Shown: positions 1-6,478, counted from the first letter of the stretch. The stretch: 7,278 nt of DNA from Calditrichia bacterium (GCA_030634505.1 DAOWAQ010000098.1:1-7278); one strand, 5' to 3'. Made by a program: numbers and translations. The notes: generated by a model not told the origin, from the sequence alone.

Positions 1-576
1 GATAGCATGTTTTGCCAAAATCATCGATTCTTTAAGTACTGCAATCTGAATCATTCCTGTTGATTGTCCCCATAAACTTATTGCCGTCTTTAATGGATCC
101 ACATCCGGTCGAATCGTTCCATCGTTTATTCCTATCAATATTGCCTGAACTAATACTTCTAAAGTTGAGGCTCCTACTAATACACACTGTGACGCAATTG
201 TATCTTCATCTTCCCAGTTTATTTCCCGGGACTCATAATAAATCATCGCATTAAAATAATCGGGATATTTTTTATAATAGTCAAAATAGGCGGCACCAAT
301 TGCCCGTACTTTGTCAATTCCCTTTTGATGTTTTTTTACTGCATTTTCAAACATTTTTTTTAAAATATGATTTCCACGTAAATGTATAGCAAGATATAGA
401 TCCTCTTTATTTTTAAAATAAAGGTATAGGGTTCCTTTGCTCAATTCCGCTTCCTCTGCAACATCATCCATAGTTGCATTTTGTAATCCCTTTGAAAAGA
501 AAATCCGCTCTGCAGCATCAATAATTTCAGTTTTGCGTTGTTCTTTTTCCCGCTCTTTTCGTTCGGCTATTCCCAT
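1..576 (-). CDS. TetR/AcrR-family transcriptional regulator (3' end outside window)
   Basis: This is a one-component repressor of the TetR family, read for 192 residues before it leaves the window. The N-terminal DNA-binding domain covers about residues 16-62: a first helix (TEIIDAAERIFFSKG), then the helix-turn-helix with TMDDVAEEAELSKGTLYLYF and the usual KNKEDLY continuation. The rest is the ligand-binding and dimerisation part, which is too variable to name an effector; TetR proteins are typically 190-220 residues, so only a short C-terminal end should be missing. The ATG at 574-576 is preceded on the minus strand by AGGGA at a spacing of about 7, and the charged run before the first helix is normal for the family. 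A 15-base inverted repeat 48 bases upstream of the start is a natural candidate for its own operator. The regulated gene, often a transporter next door, is probably outside the window. The family is certain; the target is unknown. Confidence 0.95.
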   Translation of the reverse strand, partial: MGIAERKEREKEQRKTEIIDAAERIFFSKGLQNATMDDVAEEAELSKGTLYLYFKNKEDLYLAIHLRGNHILKKMFENAVKKHQKGIDKVRAIGAAYFDYYKKYPDYFNAMIYYESREINWEDEDTIASQCVLVGASTLEVLVQAILIGINDGTIRPDVDPLKTAISLWGQSTGMIQIAVLKESMILAKHAI

Positions 577-624
577 AATTTTTCCCTGCTAAATAAAAGT
601 TTATACTATAACCATAACCAATAT

Positions 625-639
625 ATGACCGTTAGTCAT
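625..639. promoter_or_regulatory. Candidate TetR operator (inverted repeat)
   Basis: The sequence ATGACCGTTAGTCAT has perfect 5-base arms (ATGAC/GTCAT) around a 5-base centre. It lies 48 bases upstream of the tetR start, in AT-rich DNA where such an island with G and C stands out. TetR-family repressors usually bind short palindromes in their own promoter, so autoregulation is the simplest reading. No convincing -35/-10 pair could be fixed around it, so which promoter it would block is not shown. Confidence 0.5.
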
Positions 640-897
640 TATTTAGGCGTTAATATAATATATGTTATTTAAATTGTCAAATTTTAATAACAAGATTGCA
701 ATCCACTCAGTTTGCAAAACTGAATTATATCACGAGTTTAATAGAGCTTTTGATAATATTTAAACCAGCATGATTTTATAAAGAATTACCATCTTGAAGT
801 TTCAGATATGTTAATCCAAATCCTTGCAAGAAAGGTTGGCAAAATATATTTTTATGTATTATTTATATGGATTTTATTATTTGTTTTCGATTATACA
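640..897. other. AT-rich intergenic stretch, no gene seen
   Basis: This stretch is dense in stop codons on both strands, and no open frame with a credible start or ribosome-binding site was found. Apart from the 17-base palindrome at 707-723, nothing in it resembles an RNA gene or a mobile-element end. It separates tetR from the repeat-framed toxin-antitoxin unit. Confidence 0.6.
707..723. repeat. Perfect 7-base inverted repeat with 3-base centre
   Basis: TCAGTTT, GCA, AAACTGA form a perfect 17-base palindrome with a 3-base centre. No T-run follows on either strand, so it is not a typical intrinsic terminator. It could be a protein-binding site, or a weak hairpin at the end of an upstream or downstream transcript. 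Its place in a gene-free stretch, 131 bases upstream of the tetR start, makes a regulatory site possible. Confidence 0.45.
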
Positions 898-944
898 TAA
901 CGGATAAGTATAAATGTAGTTTTAATTGTATTTACACGCTGTTA
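898..944. repeat. 47-base imperfect palindrome (TAAC...GTTA) beside the toxin gene
   Basis: The element opens with TAAC and closes with GTTA. Inside, 909-920 can pair with 925-936 around a TTTA loop, with one A-C mismatch and three G-T pairs on the plus strand. The bases between the outer and inner stems do not pair, so the fold has two short stems separated by a bulge. That general shape is shared with integron attC sites and also with simple fold-back repeats. It begins 29 bases past the toxin stop codon on the minus strand, but no T-run follows, so it is a poor terminator. Its right end overlaps the left inverted repeat at 939-972. Confidence 0.4.
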
Positions 945-972
945 TCAGTAGTAAATCTAATTTACATTTTTG
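939..972 (+). repeat. Left inverted repeat framing the toxin-antitoxin pair
   Basis: Read on the plus strand, 939-962 matches the minus strand of 1692-1715 at 22 of 24 bases. The shared parts are GTTATCAGTA, a one-base difference, then TAAATCTAATT. Beyond that, similarity continues with one gap and two mismatches to a common ATTTTTG. The repeat ends one base before the toxin stop codon, so the pair fills the space between the arms. Outside the arms the two flanks differ, and no target duplication was recognised. Confidence 0.75.
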
Positions 973-1419
973 TTATAAATAGTCTTCTAATATCAGAACT
1001 TCAATTTCTTTGATTCTCTTAAGTTCTTTATCATTTGTAATAAATAGAGTAGCTTCATTCTCAAGCCCTACCGATATCTGAATGGCATCAGGGGTTTTCA
1101 TATCATACTTTGCTCTTAATTGAGCAGATTTTTCTGCAATAATAGTATCTACAGGGTAAATAATAAAATTACTTGAATGTAATAGAAATGTGCGATATTT
1201 ATCTGCAATATTATTTAAAGATTTTCTAAATGGTTGAGTTAAAACTTCGATGAGTGTTATGACTGATGAAAAAGCTGTAATAGAATAATCATCTCTAATA
1301 ATTCGAAATAGTTTTTCAGAAATGTTGCCATAATTACTATGCTCTTCGATAAAATAAATAACTGGAGCAGTATCAATCATTAATCTTTTATGTTTGTTAA
1401 ATATTTTTTCTATTTCCAT
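973..1419 (-). CDS. PIN-domain ribonuclease toxin, VapC-like
   Basis: This is a 148-residue single-domain PIN protein, the usual size for a VapC-type toxin: an Mg2+-dependent RNase that stops growth by cutting RNA when its antitoxin is lost. The acidic active-site positions are all visible: D16 in the first strand (LMIDTAPVIYFIE), E58 (TLIEVL), D111 (KTPDAIQ) and D130 (ITNDKEL), with N129 beside it. Nothing is missing, so it is predicted to be active. The ATG start lies inside the end of the antitoxin gene (10-base overlap), which implies translational coupling, with AAAGAG just upstream. The upstream partner is an antitoxin-like small protein, as expected for a toxin-antitoxin operon. The RNA target (tRNA, rRNA or mRNA) cannot be read from the sequence. 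The left inverted repeat begins immediately after the stop codon. Confidence 0.9.
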   Translation of the reverse strand: MEIEKIFNKHKRLMIDTAPVIYFIEEHSNYGNISEKLFRIIRDDYSITAFSSVITLIEVLTQPFRKSLNNIADKYRTFLLHSSNFIIYPVDTIIAEKSAQLRAKYDMKTPDAIQISVGLENEATLFITNDKELKRIKEIEVLILEDYL

Positions 1420-1628
1420 GATGCTCTTTCTTTATTCACATATTCCTGAGCATCAGTATTATCCCAAATTTCTTTACCTACCCCTTTAATATCATATATA
1501 TTTGTTGCGTTTTTTTTATCGTAGGGATTAGAAATTTCAGCAATTAATTTGGAAATTAGCGTCATTTTATCCGATCTTTTTAGTTTTGAAATATTCTTAT
1601 ATATTTTTTCTATTGACAAATTACTCAT
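1410..1628 (-). CDS. Antitoxin partner of the PIN toxin
   Basis: This 72-residue protein is encoded directly before the PIN toxin and overlaps it by 10 bases. The N-terminal half (residues 4-33) is helical and rich in Lys and Ile, possibly a small dimerisation or DNA-binding part; no standard helix-turn-helix or AbrB fold was recognised. The C-terminal tail, residues 45-72, has the pattern seen in small antitoxins paired with PIN toxins: YDIKGVGKEIWDN, then DAQEYVNKERASWK. Such tails usually wrap around the toxin and fill its active site. The ATG at 1626-1628 has AAAGG at 1637-1641, 8 bases away, a good ribosome-binding site for this window. Antitoxins of this kind usually repress their own operon, but no operator was identified. 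The partner role rests on gene order, size and tail pattern. Confidence 0.82.
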   Translation of the reverse strand: MSNLSIEKIYKNISKLKRSDKMTLISKLIAEISNPYDKKNATNIYDIKGVGKEIWDNTDAQEYVNKERASWK

Positions 1629-1680
1629 GTCTTGAACCTTTCACTATATGTATATGACTTCAATTTATAAAAAAATATAT

Positions 1681-1715
1681 CAAAAATAAATAATTAGATT
1701 TATTACTGATAACGG
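1681..1715 (-). repeat. Right inverted repeat framing the toxin-antitoxin pair
   Basis: This is the mirror copy of the repeat at 939-972; the best part is 1692-1715, with 22 of 24 bases identical. It lies 52 bases upstream of the antitoxin start, so the toxin-antitoxin promoter must lie inside the arms or across this one. Its outer end runs into the structured element starting at 1710, just as the left arm overlaps the 898-944 palindrome. Confidence 0.75.
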
Positions 1716-1858
1716 TTGGGCTATGCGTAGTGCGACCATCGGGAGTATTATGTATAGCCTTTGTTGTAGGGTCGTACCGTGGTCGCTTGTACTTCCAGTG
1801 TTTTTTATGTACATCTTACATTTTCTTTTATTTTTAAATTGCCCTTTTTCAGCCGTAA
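1710..1858. repeat. Structured intergenic element, copy 1 (attC-like form)
   Basis: A G+C-richer island begins here in an AT-rich background. The ends TAACGGTTG (1710-1718) and CAGCCGTAA (1850-1858) pair with one mismatch and one wobble. Inside are two further perfect inverted repeats: GGCTAT 1719-1724 with ATAGCC 1754-1759, and GCGACCA 1732-1738 with TGGTCGC 1780-1786. These two cross rather than nest, so they must form alternative folds or a pseudoknot. Blocks at 1738-1744 and 1763-1783 recur inverted near 3051-3078. A GTTGGGC at 1716-1722 fits the integron GTTRRRY core, but no RYYYAAC mate was found at the right distance, so calling it attC is not justified. The open frame across it on the minus strand looks like a by-product of the repeat. 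Confidence 0.6.
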
Positions 1859-1910
1859 CCACGATAGTGTAGGTTGTATCTTACTCAAAATCAACCAATT
1901 ATACCATTGT

Positions 1911-1967
1911 GTCGCAAGTTGATGTCGTAAGTCTGTCGCAACTTTTATCGCAAGTTTGTCATAAGTT
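1911..1967. repeat. Five degenerate 10-base direct repeats at the end of fic
   Basis: Units start at 1911, 1924, 1935, 1947 and 1958: GTCGCAAGTT, GTCGTAAGTC, GTCGCAACTT, ATCGCAAGTT and GTCATAAGTT. Spacing is 13, 11, 12 and 11 bases, close to one helical turn. The last unit covers the first two bases of the fic stop codon (plus-strand coordinates). Read on the minus strand in the fic frame beyond the stop, the repeats give short runs such as TNLR, KLRQTYD and NLRHNG broken by a stop, so they could be a decayed coding repeat tail. The alternative is an array of protein-binding sites, given the near-helical spacing. Confidence 0.6.
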
Positions 1968-3006
1968 ATTTGCCAATAAAGTAGCTCAAGTTATTTGTTG
2001 AACCTTCAAAATCAACGATTCCTTTATCAATCATGTTTTTTAAGTCCCGTTGGAGTGTTCGTCTATTAACATCAGGGCACAAGTTCTCTAGTTCTCGGAT
2101 TGTTAAGCGGTCATGCTGCAAAAGGAAATCGAGAGCTTTGCATTGTCTTTCATTCAGGTCATGTTTTTTTACAAGTACATCCCTGCGAATGACTTTTTCA
2201 CCCCGGTTTTTGACCTCTGTCATTTGTGTTTTAAGGCCTTTGGTGAAATAGTCAAGCCACGCTGTCATGTCCATATCATTTTCTCTTACACTTTGAATAG
2301 CGTTATAAAAGGCGCCTCTATCACGGTCATAGAACTCGCTGATGGAAAAAAGGCGTTTAAAATCATAACCGGATTTGTATAAAAACAAAGTTGAAAGTAA
2401 ACGGGAGGTACGGCCATTTCCATCAAGGAAAGGATGAATATGTACAAATTGAAACTGAGCTATACCACTAATGAGAATAGGGTGAATGTCTGTATCAGAA
2501 TTAATCCATTTAACCAATTTCGACATTAATATTGGAATATCTGATGCTATAGGAGGCGTATATATTACTTCACCTGTTCTAGAATTAGCGATATAATTTT
2601 GAATTTTGCGATATATACCAGGTTCAGCTTTATCGCCCCTCACACCCTTCACTAAAAGGCGGTGAATTTCACGAATCAGTCCTTCGGTTATTGGATCTCC
2701 GCTGTCAAGACTATCGGATACAAATTCAAATGCTTCCCGGTAGTTCAATAATTCCTGAACATCATCAGGGTCGACGTCAGGAATTTTTTCTCCATTCCAT
2801 AAACGTTCAGCCTGGTCAAGGGTCAGACGGGTTCCTTCAATATGGGTTGTATGATGGGCTTCAAGTACAAGAGCACGATTACCCATGGCTCGAATCCAAT
2901 CTTCGGATAAATGAGCAGCTTCCAAAAAACCACGAGCACGCTCAATTTTCGTTATTGCGGACGTCATTTGGTTGGTTATGGAAAATATTGGGTTAAAAGT
3001 ATTCAT
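1966..3006 (-). CDS. fic: Fic-family protein AMP-transferase with C-terminal winged helix
   Basis: This 346-residue Fic protein is expected to transfer AMP from ATP to a hydroxyl side chain of a target protein. The catalytic motif HPFLDGNGRTSR is complete at residues 191-202, with H191 as the general base and N197, R199 and R202 for the phosphates. The flap that positions the target is around residues 149-152 (YTPP). An autoinhibitory helix of the (S/T)xxxE(G/N) type is present near the N terminus: T53, E57 and G58, where E57 would block ATP placement. Residues about 285-345 form a winged-helix-like DNA-binding end (NERQCKALDFLL, then RRTLQRDLKNM). This domain order, N-terminal Fic_N, Fic core, then helix-turn-helix, is common in chromosomal Fic proteins of about 350 residues. 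The ATG at 3004-3006 has AGGA at 3014-3017, 7 bases away. No separate antitoxin gene is adjacent, which fits a self-inhibited enzyme. The target protein is unknown. Confidence 0.93.
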   Translation of the reverse strand: MNTFNPIFSITNQMTSAITKIERARGFLEAAHLSEDWIRAMGNRALVLEAHHTTHIEGTRLTLDQAERLWNGEKIPDVDPDDVQELLNYREAFEFVSDSLDSGDPITEGLIREIHRLLVKGVRGDKAEPGIYRKIQNYIANSRTGEVIYTPPIASDIPILMSKLVKWINSDTDIHPILISGIAQFQFVHIHPFLDGNGRTSRLLSTLFLYKSGYDFKRLFSISEFYDRDRGAFYNAIQSVRENDMDMTAWLDYFTKGLKTQMTEVKNRGEKVIRRDVLVKKHDLNERQCKALDFLLQHDRLTIRELENLCPDVNRRTLQRDLKNMIDKGIVDFEGSTNNLSYFIGK

Positions 3007-3050
3007 GTATAAATCCTATATGTTTTCTCATCATTTTTTCTCTGCTGTTA

Positions 3051-3078
3051 ACCACAGTATGCCCTACAACTTCCCGAT
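3051..3078 (-). repeat. Structured intergenic element, copy 2 (inverted relative to copy 1)
   Basis: Read on the minus strand this carries ATCGGGA (3072-3078), then GTTGTAGGG (3062-3070), then a CATACTGTGGT block (3051-3061). Copy 1 has the same blocks in the same order on the plus strand at 1738-1744, 1763-1771 and 1773-1783, with about 17 extra bases between the first two. The last two blocks agree at 18 of 20 bases, allowing one inserted base. Flanking this core on the minus strand, TAAACG and CGTTTA form a 6-base inverted repeat, and GGTTAACAGC follows. It lies 44 bases upstream of the fic start, so it would be in the fic leader RNA if the candidate promoter at 3103-3131 is used. Confidence 0.6.
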
Positions 3079-3102
3079 AAACGAAGTATTGCGTTTAACC
3101 GG

Positions 3103-3131
3103 ATTATAAATATTTCTAAACTTCTTTTTAA
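3103..3131 (-). promoter_or_regulatory. Candidate sigma70-like promoter for fic
   Basis: On the minus strand, TTAAAA (3126-3131) is followed after 17 bases by a perfect TATAAT (3103-3108). It points at fic and would give a leader of roughly 90 bases containing the structured element copy 2. The -35 box is poor and AT-rich DNA yields chance matches, so this is tentative. Confidence 0.35.
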
Positions 3132-3326
3132 CGGAAATAAAGATACTAATGTATAACAATTTTTGCAATGAATTTGTATGGTTTCTCAGAAATCGAGAAC
3201 ATTGTGGTAGTAATTATTATGAATTAAGGAAAATATATAATTAATTATTTTTCAGATTAATTTACAAATACAACATATCTTATACATTTTACAAAACAAC
3301 CCGCTTACAATATTATATCTTGAAAA
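3132..3326. other. AT-rich spacer between fic and the SNF2 gene
   Basis: This holds the sequence just past the SNF2 stop codon and upstream of the fic promoter candidate. No open frame, strong hairpin or T-run terminator was seen, so read-through from SNF2 into fic on the minus strand cannot be excluded. Confidence 0.5.
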
Positions 3327-6300
3327 TCATTCAAATAAACTAATGATATCCTTTTTAGACAGACTTTTAAAAACTCCACCTTCGGTTGTAATTAAATTCT
3401 TCACCAATGATTTTTTCTGTTCCTGTAATTTCAGGATTTTTTCTTCTACGCTATCTTTGGTAATTAACTTATATGCAAACACTCTTTTGTCCTGTCCTAT
3501 TCTATGTGCCCTGTCAGTAGCCTGCATTTCCACTGCCGGATTCCACCACGGATCATAATGAATAACATAATCAGCAGCAGTCAGGTTTATTCCAACGCCT
3601 CCGGCTTTTAAACTAATTAAAAATATTCGAATATCTTCATCATTCTGAAATTTATCTACTACATCTTCCCTGTTTTTAGTCGAACCGTCAAGGTAGGTAA
3701 ATTCTATTGCCTCTTCCTCCAGGTGATCACGAATAATATGCAGCATTTTTACAAATTGAGAGAAAACCAATACTTTATGATTCTCTGCAATAATTTCTTC
3801 AATCATTAACTTTAAAGCTTCAAATTTTCCAGCTTCATCATAAAAATCTCTGTCAATCAACCCGGGATGGCAAGCCACTTGTCGCAGTTTCGTTAATCCT
3901 TCCAGTACCCGCATTTTTGTTTTTCCCAAACCTTTTTGACTAATTTCTGACAGTATTGTACTACGGTAAGTTTCCTTTACTTTATCATAAATTTCTTGCT
4001 GCCTCTCACTCATTGGTGAGTAAATTACGTTTTCAACTTTTGGCGGTAATTCTTTGACAACCTCTTCTTTTGTCCTTCTTAATATAAAAGGGAAAATCAA
4101 TTTTTTTAATGTTGCACTTGCCTGTACGTCAGCTTCTTTTTCTATCGGATTTGCAAAGTTCTCTTTAAAAAACATCTGTGATCCCAATAAGCCTGGATTT
4201 AAAAATGCAAATTGTGACCAAAGATCAAGTGTGTTATTTTCTACAGGTGTACCCGTTAATGTGAGTCTGTGTCTGGATTGCAATTCCCTCGCAGCCTGAG
4301 CTGTTTCCGAACTGGGATTTTTAATATTTTGTGATTCGTCCAAAATAATATAATGGAAATCGATGTTTTTTAGAAACGATTTATCTCTTCTTATATGACC
4401 ATAGGTTGTAAGAATTAATGGCTTTTTCCTTAGCCTTCTAACATCTCTTGTTCTTTTGCTGCCGTAATGAATTACAAAATCAATTTCCGGGGTGAATTTT
4501 TCAATTTCTCTTTGCCAGTTAAATAACACCGAAGTTGGAGAAACAATCAGGTTTGGAATTTTCTTTCTGTTGATTTCAGCTTGTAAAAAAACAAGCGTTT
4601 GCACGGTTTTTCCCAATCCCATGTCATCAGCCAGGCAGCCACCAAACGAAAATTCTTTTAAAAATAACAACCAGTTGTATCCGGCTTTCTGGTAGAAACG
4701 TAATTCACCTTTAAAATTCTCAGGTAAAGGATGTTCTTTTATTTTTGTAAACTTTTCCAATTTTTTAAGTTTTCTCTTACTTCTGTCATCAATTTTTTTA
4801 TTATCCGCCTCACTCAATATTTTATCAACAAACGATAAATGGTAATCCTGGAAGCGTAGTGAGTTATCACTGGATTGACCAAATTCTAAAAGATATTGAA
4901 ATTTTTGCATCAATTTTTCAGGCAATTTAGCAATGCTTCCATCTTTGAGTCTTACGAATTTTTTTTGTGCTTTAAGCGCTTTTTTAAGCTCTGCTATTGT
5001 CAGTGCAACGCCATCAAAATCAATATCAAGATCCAAATCAAACCAATCTATTTCTGAGGATACCGACATATTAATCGTCGGTTTTCTACGCCGGACTTTA
5101 AACCTGACTAATTTTTCTTCTCCTAAAATTTCAAAATCTGATTTTAATAATTGAGGGAGACCATCAAACAGCCAATCTAATGCATTATCAAAATTCGCAT
5201 AAAACAAACCGGGAGTATCCTCAATAATATTACTGCTTATAACCTCTTCCCTTGTTTGTTCTTCAAGTTTCTGATCACGTCTTACCCTGATTATTTGACT
5301 GTTCTTTGGGTTATAATGTAAAAATTGTTCAGTGCCCTGGTTAAAAGAAACCTCAACATCATCATACATAATCGATAATGATACTACCAGTTGTTCTTCC
5401 ATTTCTTCAATATATAATCTCTTACCAGTAACTACAGATAGTTCTTTTACATCAATGCCTTCCGGAAATTCCAGGTAAGGAAAAATCGGTAATTTAGAAA
5501 GATAATCAGATATTAATGTTTTGTACTCATCTTTTGAAAAGGTTACACGTTGACCATCATCAATAAATGATTTTAAATATGAATAAGATTGATCAAATGT
5601 ACTGGTATTTAATTTCCCGTTATAGTAAAACCAGATGGGATGGGTTGTTAAAATTTTTGTGTCTTTATCAATTTTAATTTCTTTTTCATCCCTTACAAAA
5701 AATGGCTGAAATTCATAATGACTATTTATTTCTTCCAGTTTAAAAATTAATCGCCATGGTCTTCTGCCAAACCTTATTCTCGGTCCAATCTCACCATCTT
5801 CATTTTTGATATGAATTTCACTGTCATGTAATAGATTAAACAATTGGCCTGCATTCAGCCCGAAGTTTAAATATAATGATTCAAGTCTTCCTCGATAATA
5901 TGTAGAACTCTGTTGTGATTGTATTCTTTCAAGATAAGAAATGGTAATTAAATCACTAGCTGTGGCCGTAACATTTTGAGCAGATAGTTCACTAAATGAC
6001 GGGTCTTGTGTTCTCCCAAATGTACCATCTTTTTTTAAATAAACCTTTACAGGTTTTAAATTCCAGTAATTTTCAAGGATGTGTATAACATAAACTAATT
6101 TCCATCTAACTTCTTGTGTAAAATCACTGTTAACCCTTTGAATAGCTATAATCTTTTCAAAGTATTCCCGCCAATTTCCATTACTTTCTACTTCGTCTTC
6201 ATGTATCTGATCTTCAATTATTGATAATGCAGTAGCCACTGCGTGTTTACATACATAACTAAAGGGACAAGTGCACACCGATTCAAAAAACCTTCCATCG

Positions 6301-6467
6301 CTGCTTAATCGGACGATATAGAGATTCATTCCCTGCACTGATGAAACCACTGAGGTCTGATCCCAGTTTGTAATTTTAACCTTACCTTGTTTGTAATATT
6401 CTAATCCCTGTTTAAAAATAATATCAGGTACCCGTTCACGTAATTCTTTAATGTTAATACTAATCAA
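3327..6467 (-). CDS. SWIM-domain SNF2-family DNA-dependent ATPase (HepA/RapA type)
   Basis: This 1046-residue Swi2/Snf2 superfamily-2 motor would use ATP to move along double-stranded DNA and displace or remodel bound proteins; it is not expected to separate strands. The SWIM zinc finger is near the N terminus: C65, C67, C73 and H75 (CTCPFSYVCKH), preceded by the usual EYYKQGKV segment. Residues about 100-560 are the variable bacterial SNF2-associated part. The ATPase core starts near 590: motif I GLGKT with K620 and T621, motif II DESQ at 710-713, motif III LTGTP, then the second lobe with SLKAGGVGINLTAADYVIH and motif VI QATDRAHRIGQ at 982-992, including R989. All motifs are intact. The start is TTG at 6465-6467: AGAGG lies 6 bases upstream, and the next ATG (M47) would cut off the conserved N-terminal segment. 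The gene is divergent from yciB-nudix. Such proteins occur both as housekeeping genes and in defence loci; no defence partner is visible here. Confidence 0.95.
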   Translation of the reverse strand: MISINIKELRERVPDIIFKQGLEYYKQGKVKITNWDQTSVVSSVQGMNLYIVRLSSDGRFFESVCTCPFSYVCKHAVATALSIIEDQIHEDEVESNGNWREYFEKIIAIQRVNSDFTQEVRWKLVYVIHILENYWNLKPVKVYLKKDGTFGRTQDPSFSELSAQNVTATASDLITISYLERIQSQQSSTYYRGRLESLYLNFGLNAGQLFNLLHDSEIHIKNEDGEIGPRIRFGRRPWRLIFKLEEINSHYEFQPFFVRDEKEIKIDKDTKILTTHPIWFYYNGKLNTSTFDQSYSYLKSFIDDGQRVTFSKDEYKTLISDYLSKLPIFPYLEFPEGIDVKELSVVTGKRLYIEEMEEQLVVSLSIMYDDVEVSFNQGTEQFLHYNPKNSQIIRVRRDQKLEEQTREEVISSNIIEDTPGLFYANFDNALDWLFDGLPQLLKSDFEILGEEKLVRFKVRRRKPTINMSVSSEIDWFDLDLDIDFDGVALTIAELKKALKAQKKFVRLKDGSIAKLPEKLMQKFQYLLEFGQSSDNSLRFQDYHLSFVDKILSEADNKKIDDRSKRKLKKLEKFTKIKEHPLPENFKGELRFYQKAGYNWLLFLKEFSFGGCLADDMGLGKTVQTLVFLQAEINRKKIPNLIVSPTSVLFNWQREIEKFTPEIDFVIHYGSKRTRDVRRLRKKPLILTTYGHIRRDKSFLKNIDFHYIILDESQNIKNPSSETAQAARELQSRHRLTLTGTPVENNTLDLWSQFAFLNPGLLGSQMFFKENFANPIEKEADVQASATLKKLIFPFILRRTKEEVVKELPPKVENVIYSPMSERQQEIYDKVKETYRSTILSEISQKGLGKTKMRVLEGLTKLRQVACHPGLIDRDFYDEAGKFEALKLMIEEIIAENHKVLVFSQFVKMLHIIRDHLEEEAIEFTYLDGSTKNREDVVDKFQNDEDIRIFLISLKAGGVGINLTAADYVIHYDPWWNPAVEMQATDRAHRIGQDKRVFAYKLITKDSVEEKILKLQEQKKSLVKNLITTEGGVFKSLSKKDIISLFE

Positions 6468-6473
6468 ATTCTA

Positions 6474-6478
6474 CCTCT
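6474..6478 (-). promoter_or_regulatory. Ribosome-binding site that supports the TTG start
   Basis: AGAGG on the minus strand is 6 bases from the TTG codon at 6465-6467. It is one of the best Shine-Dalgarno matches in the window and decides the start of the SNF2 gene, since no ATG exists in this frame before residue 47. Confidence 0.7.

Noticed and set aside
60..254. A 64-codon plus-strand frame inside the tetR region
   Set aside because: It is the shadow of the TetR coding frame on the other strand; the minus-strand protein has an unmistakable TetR helix-turn-helix.
707..723. Intrinsic terminator at the 17-base palindrome
   Set aside because: The stem is only 7 base pairs, AT-rich and without a T-run on either side.
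1680..1862. A 60-codon open frame on the minus strand across the structured element
   Set aside because: It lies entirely over the G+C-richer repeat, has no recognisable domain, no clear ribosome-binding site, and its openness is explained by the repeat sequence itself.
1911..1967. CRISPR array
   Set aside because: The units are 10 bases with 1-3 base gaps and are degenerate; there are no spacers and no cas genes.
2033..2996. Three plus-strand frames of 72-101 codons across the fic region
   Set aside because: All lie opposite the intact Fic frame and show low-complexity, shadow-type composition.
898..3104. A complete mobile element or a new defence system
   Set aside because: No transposase, integrase or relaxase is present, and the SNF2 gene has no known defence partner such as a phospholipase D-type nuclease, methylase or helicase next to it in the window.
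3343..5154. Plus-strand frames of 67-81 codons opposite the SNF2 gene
   Set aside because: They are antisense to conserved SNF2 motifs and have no independent start signals.
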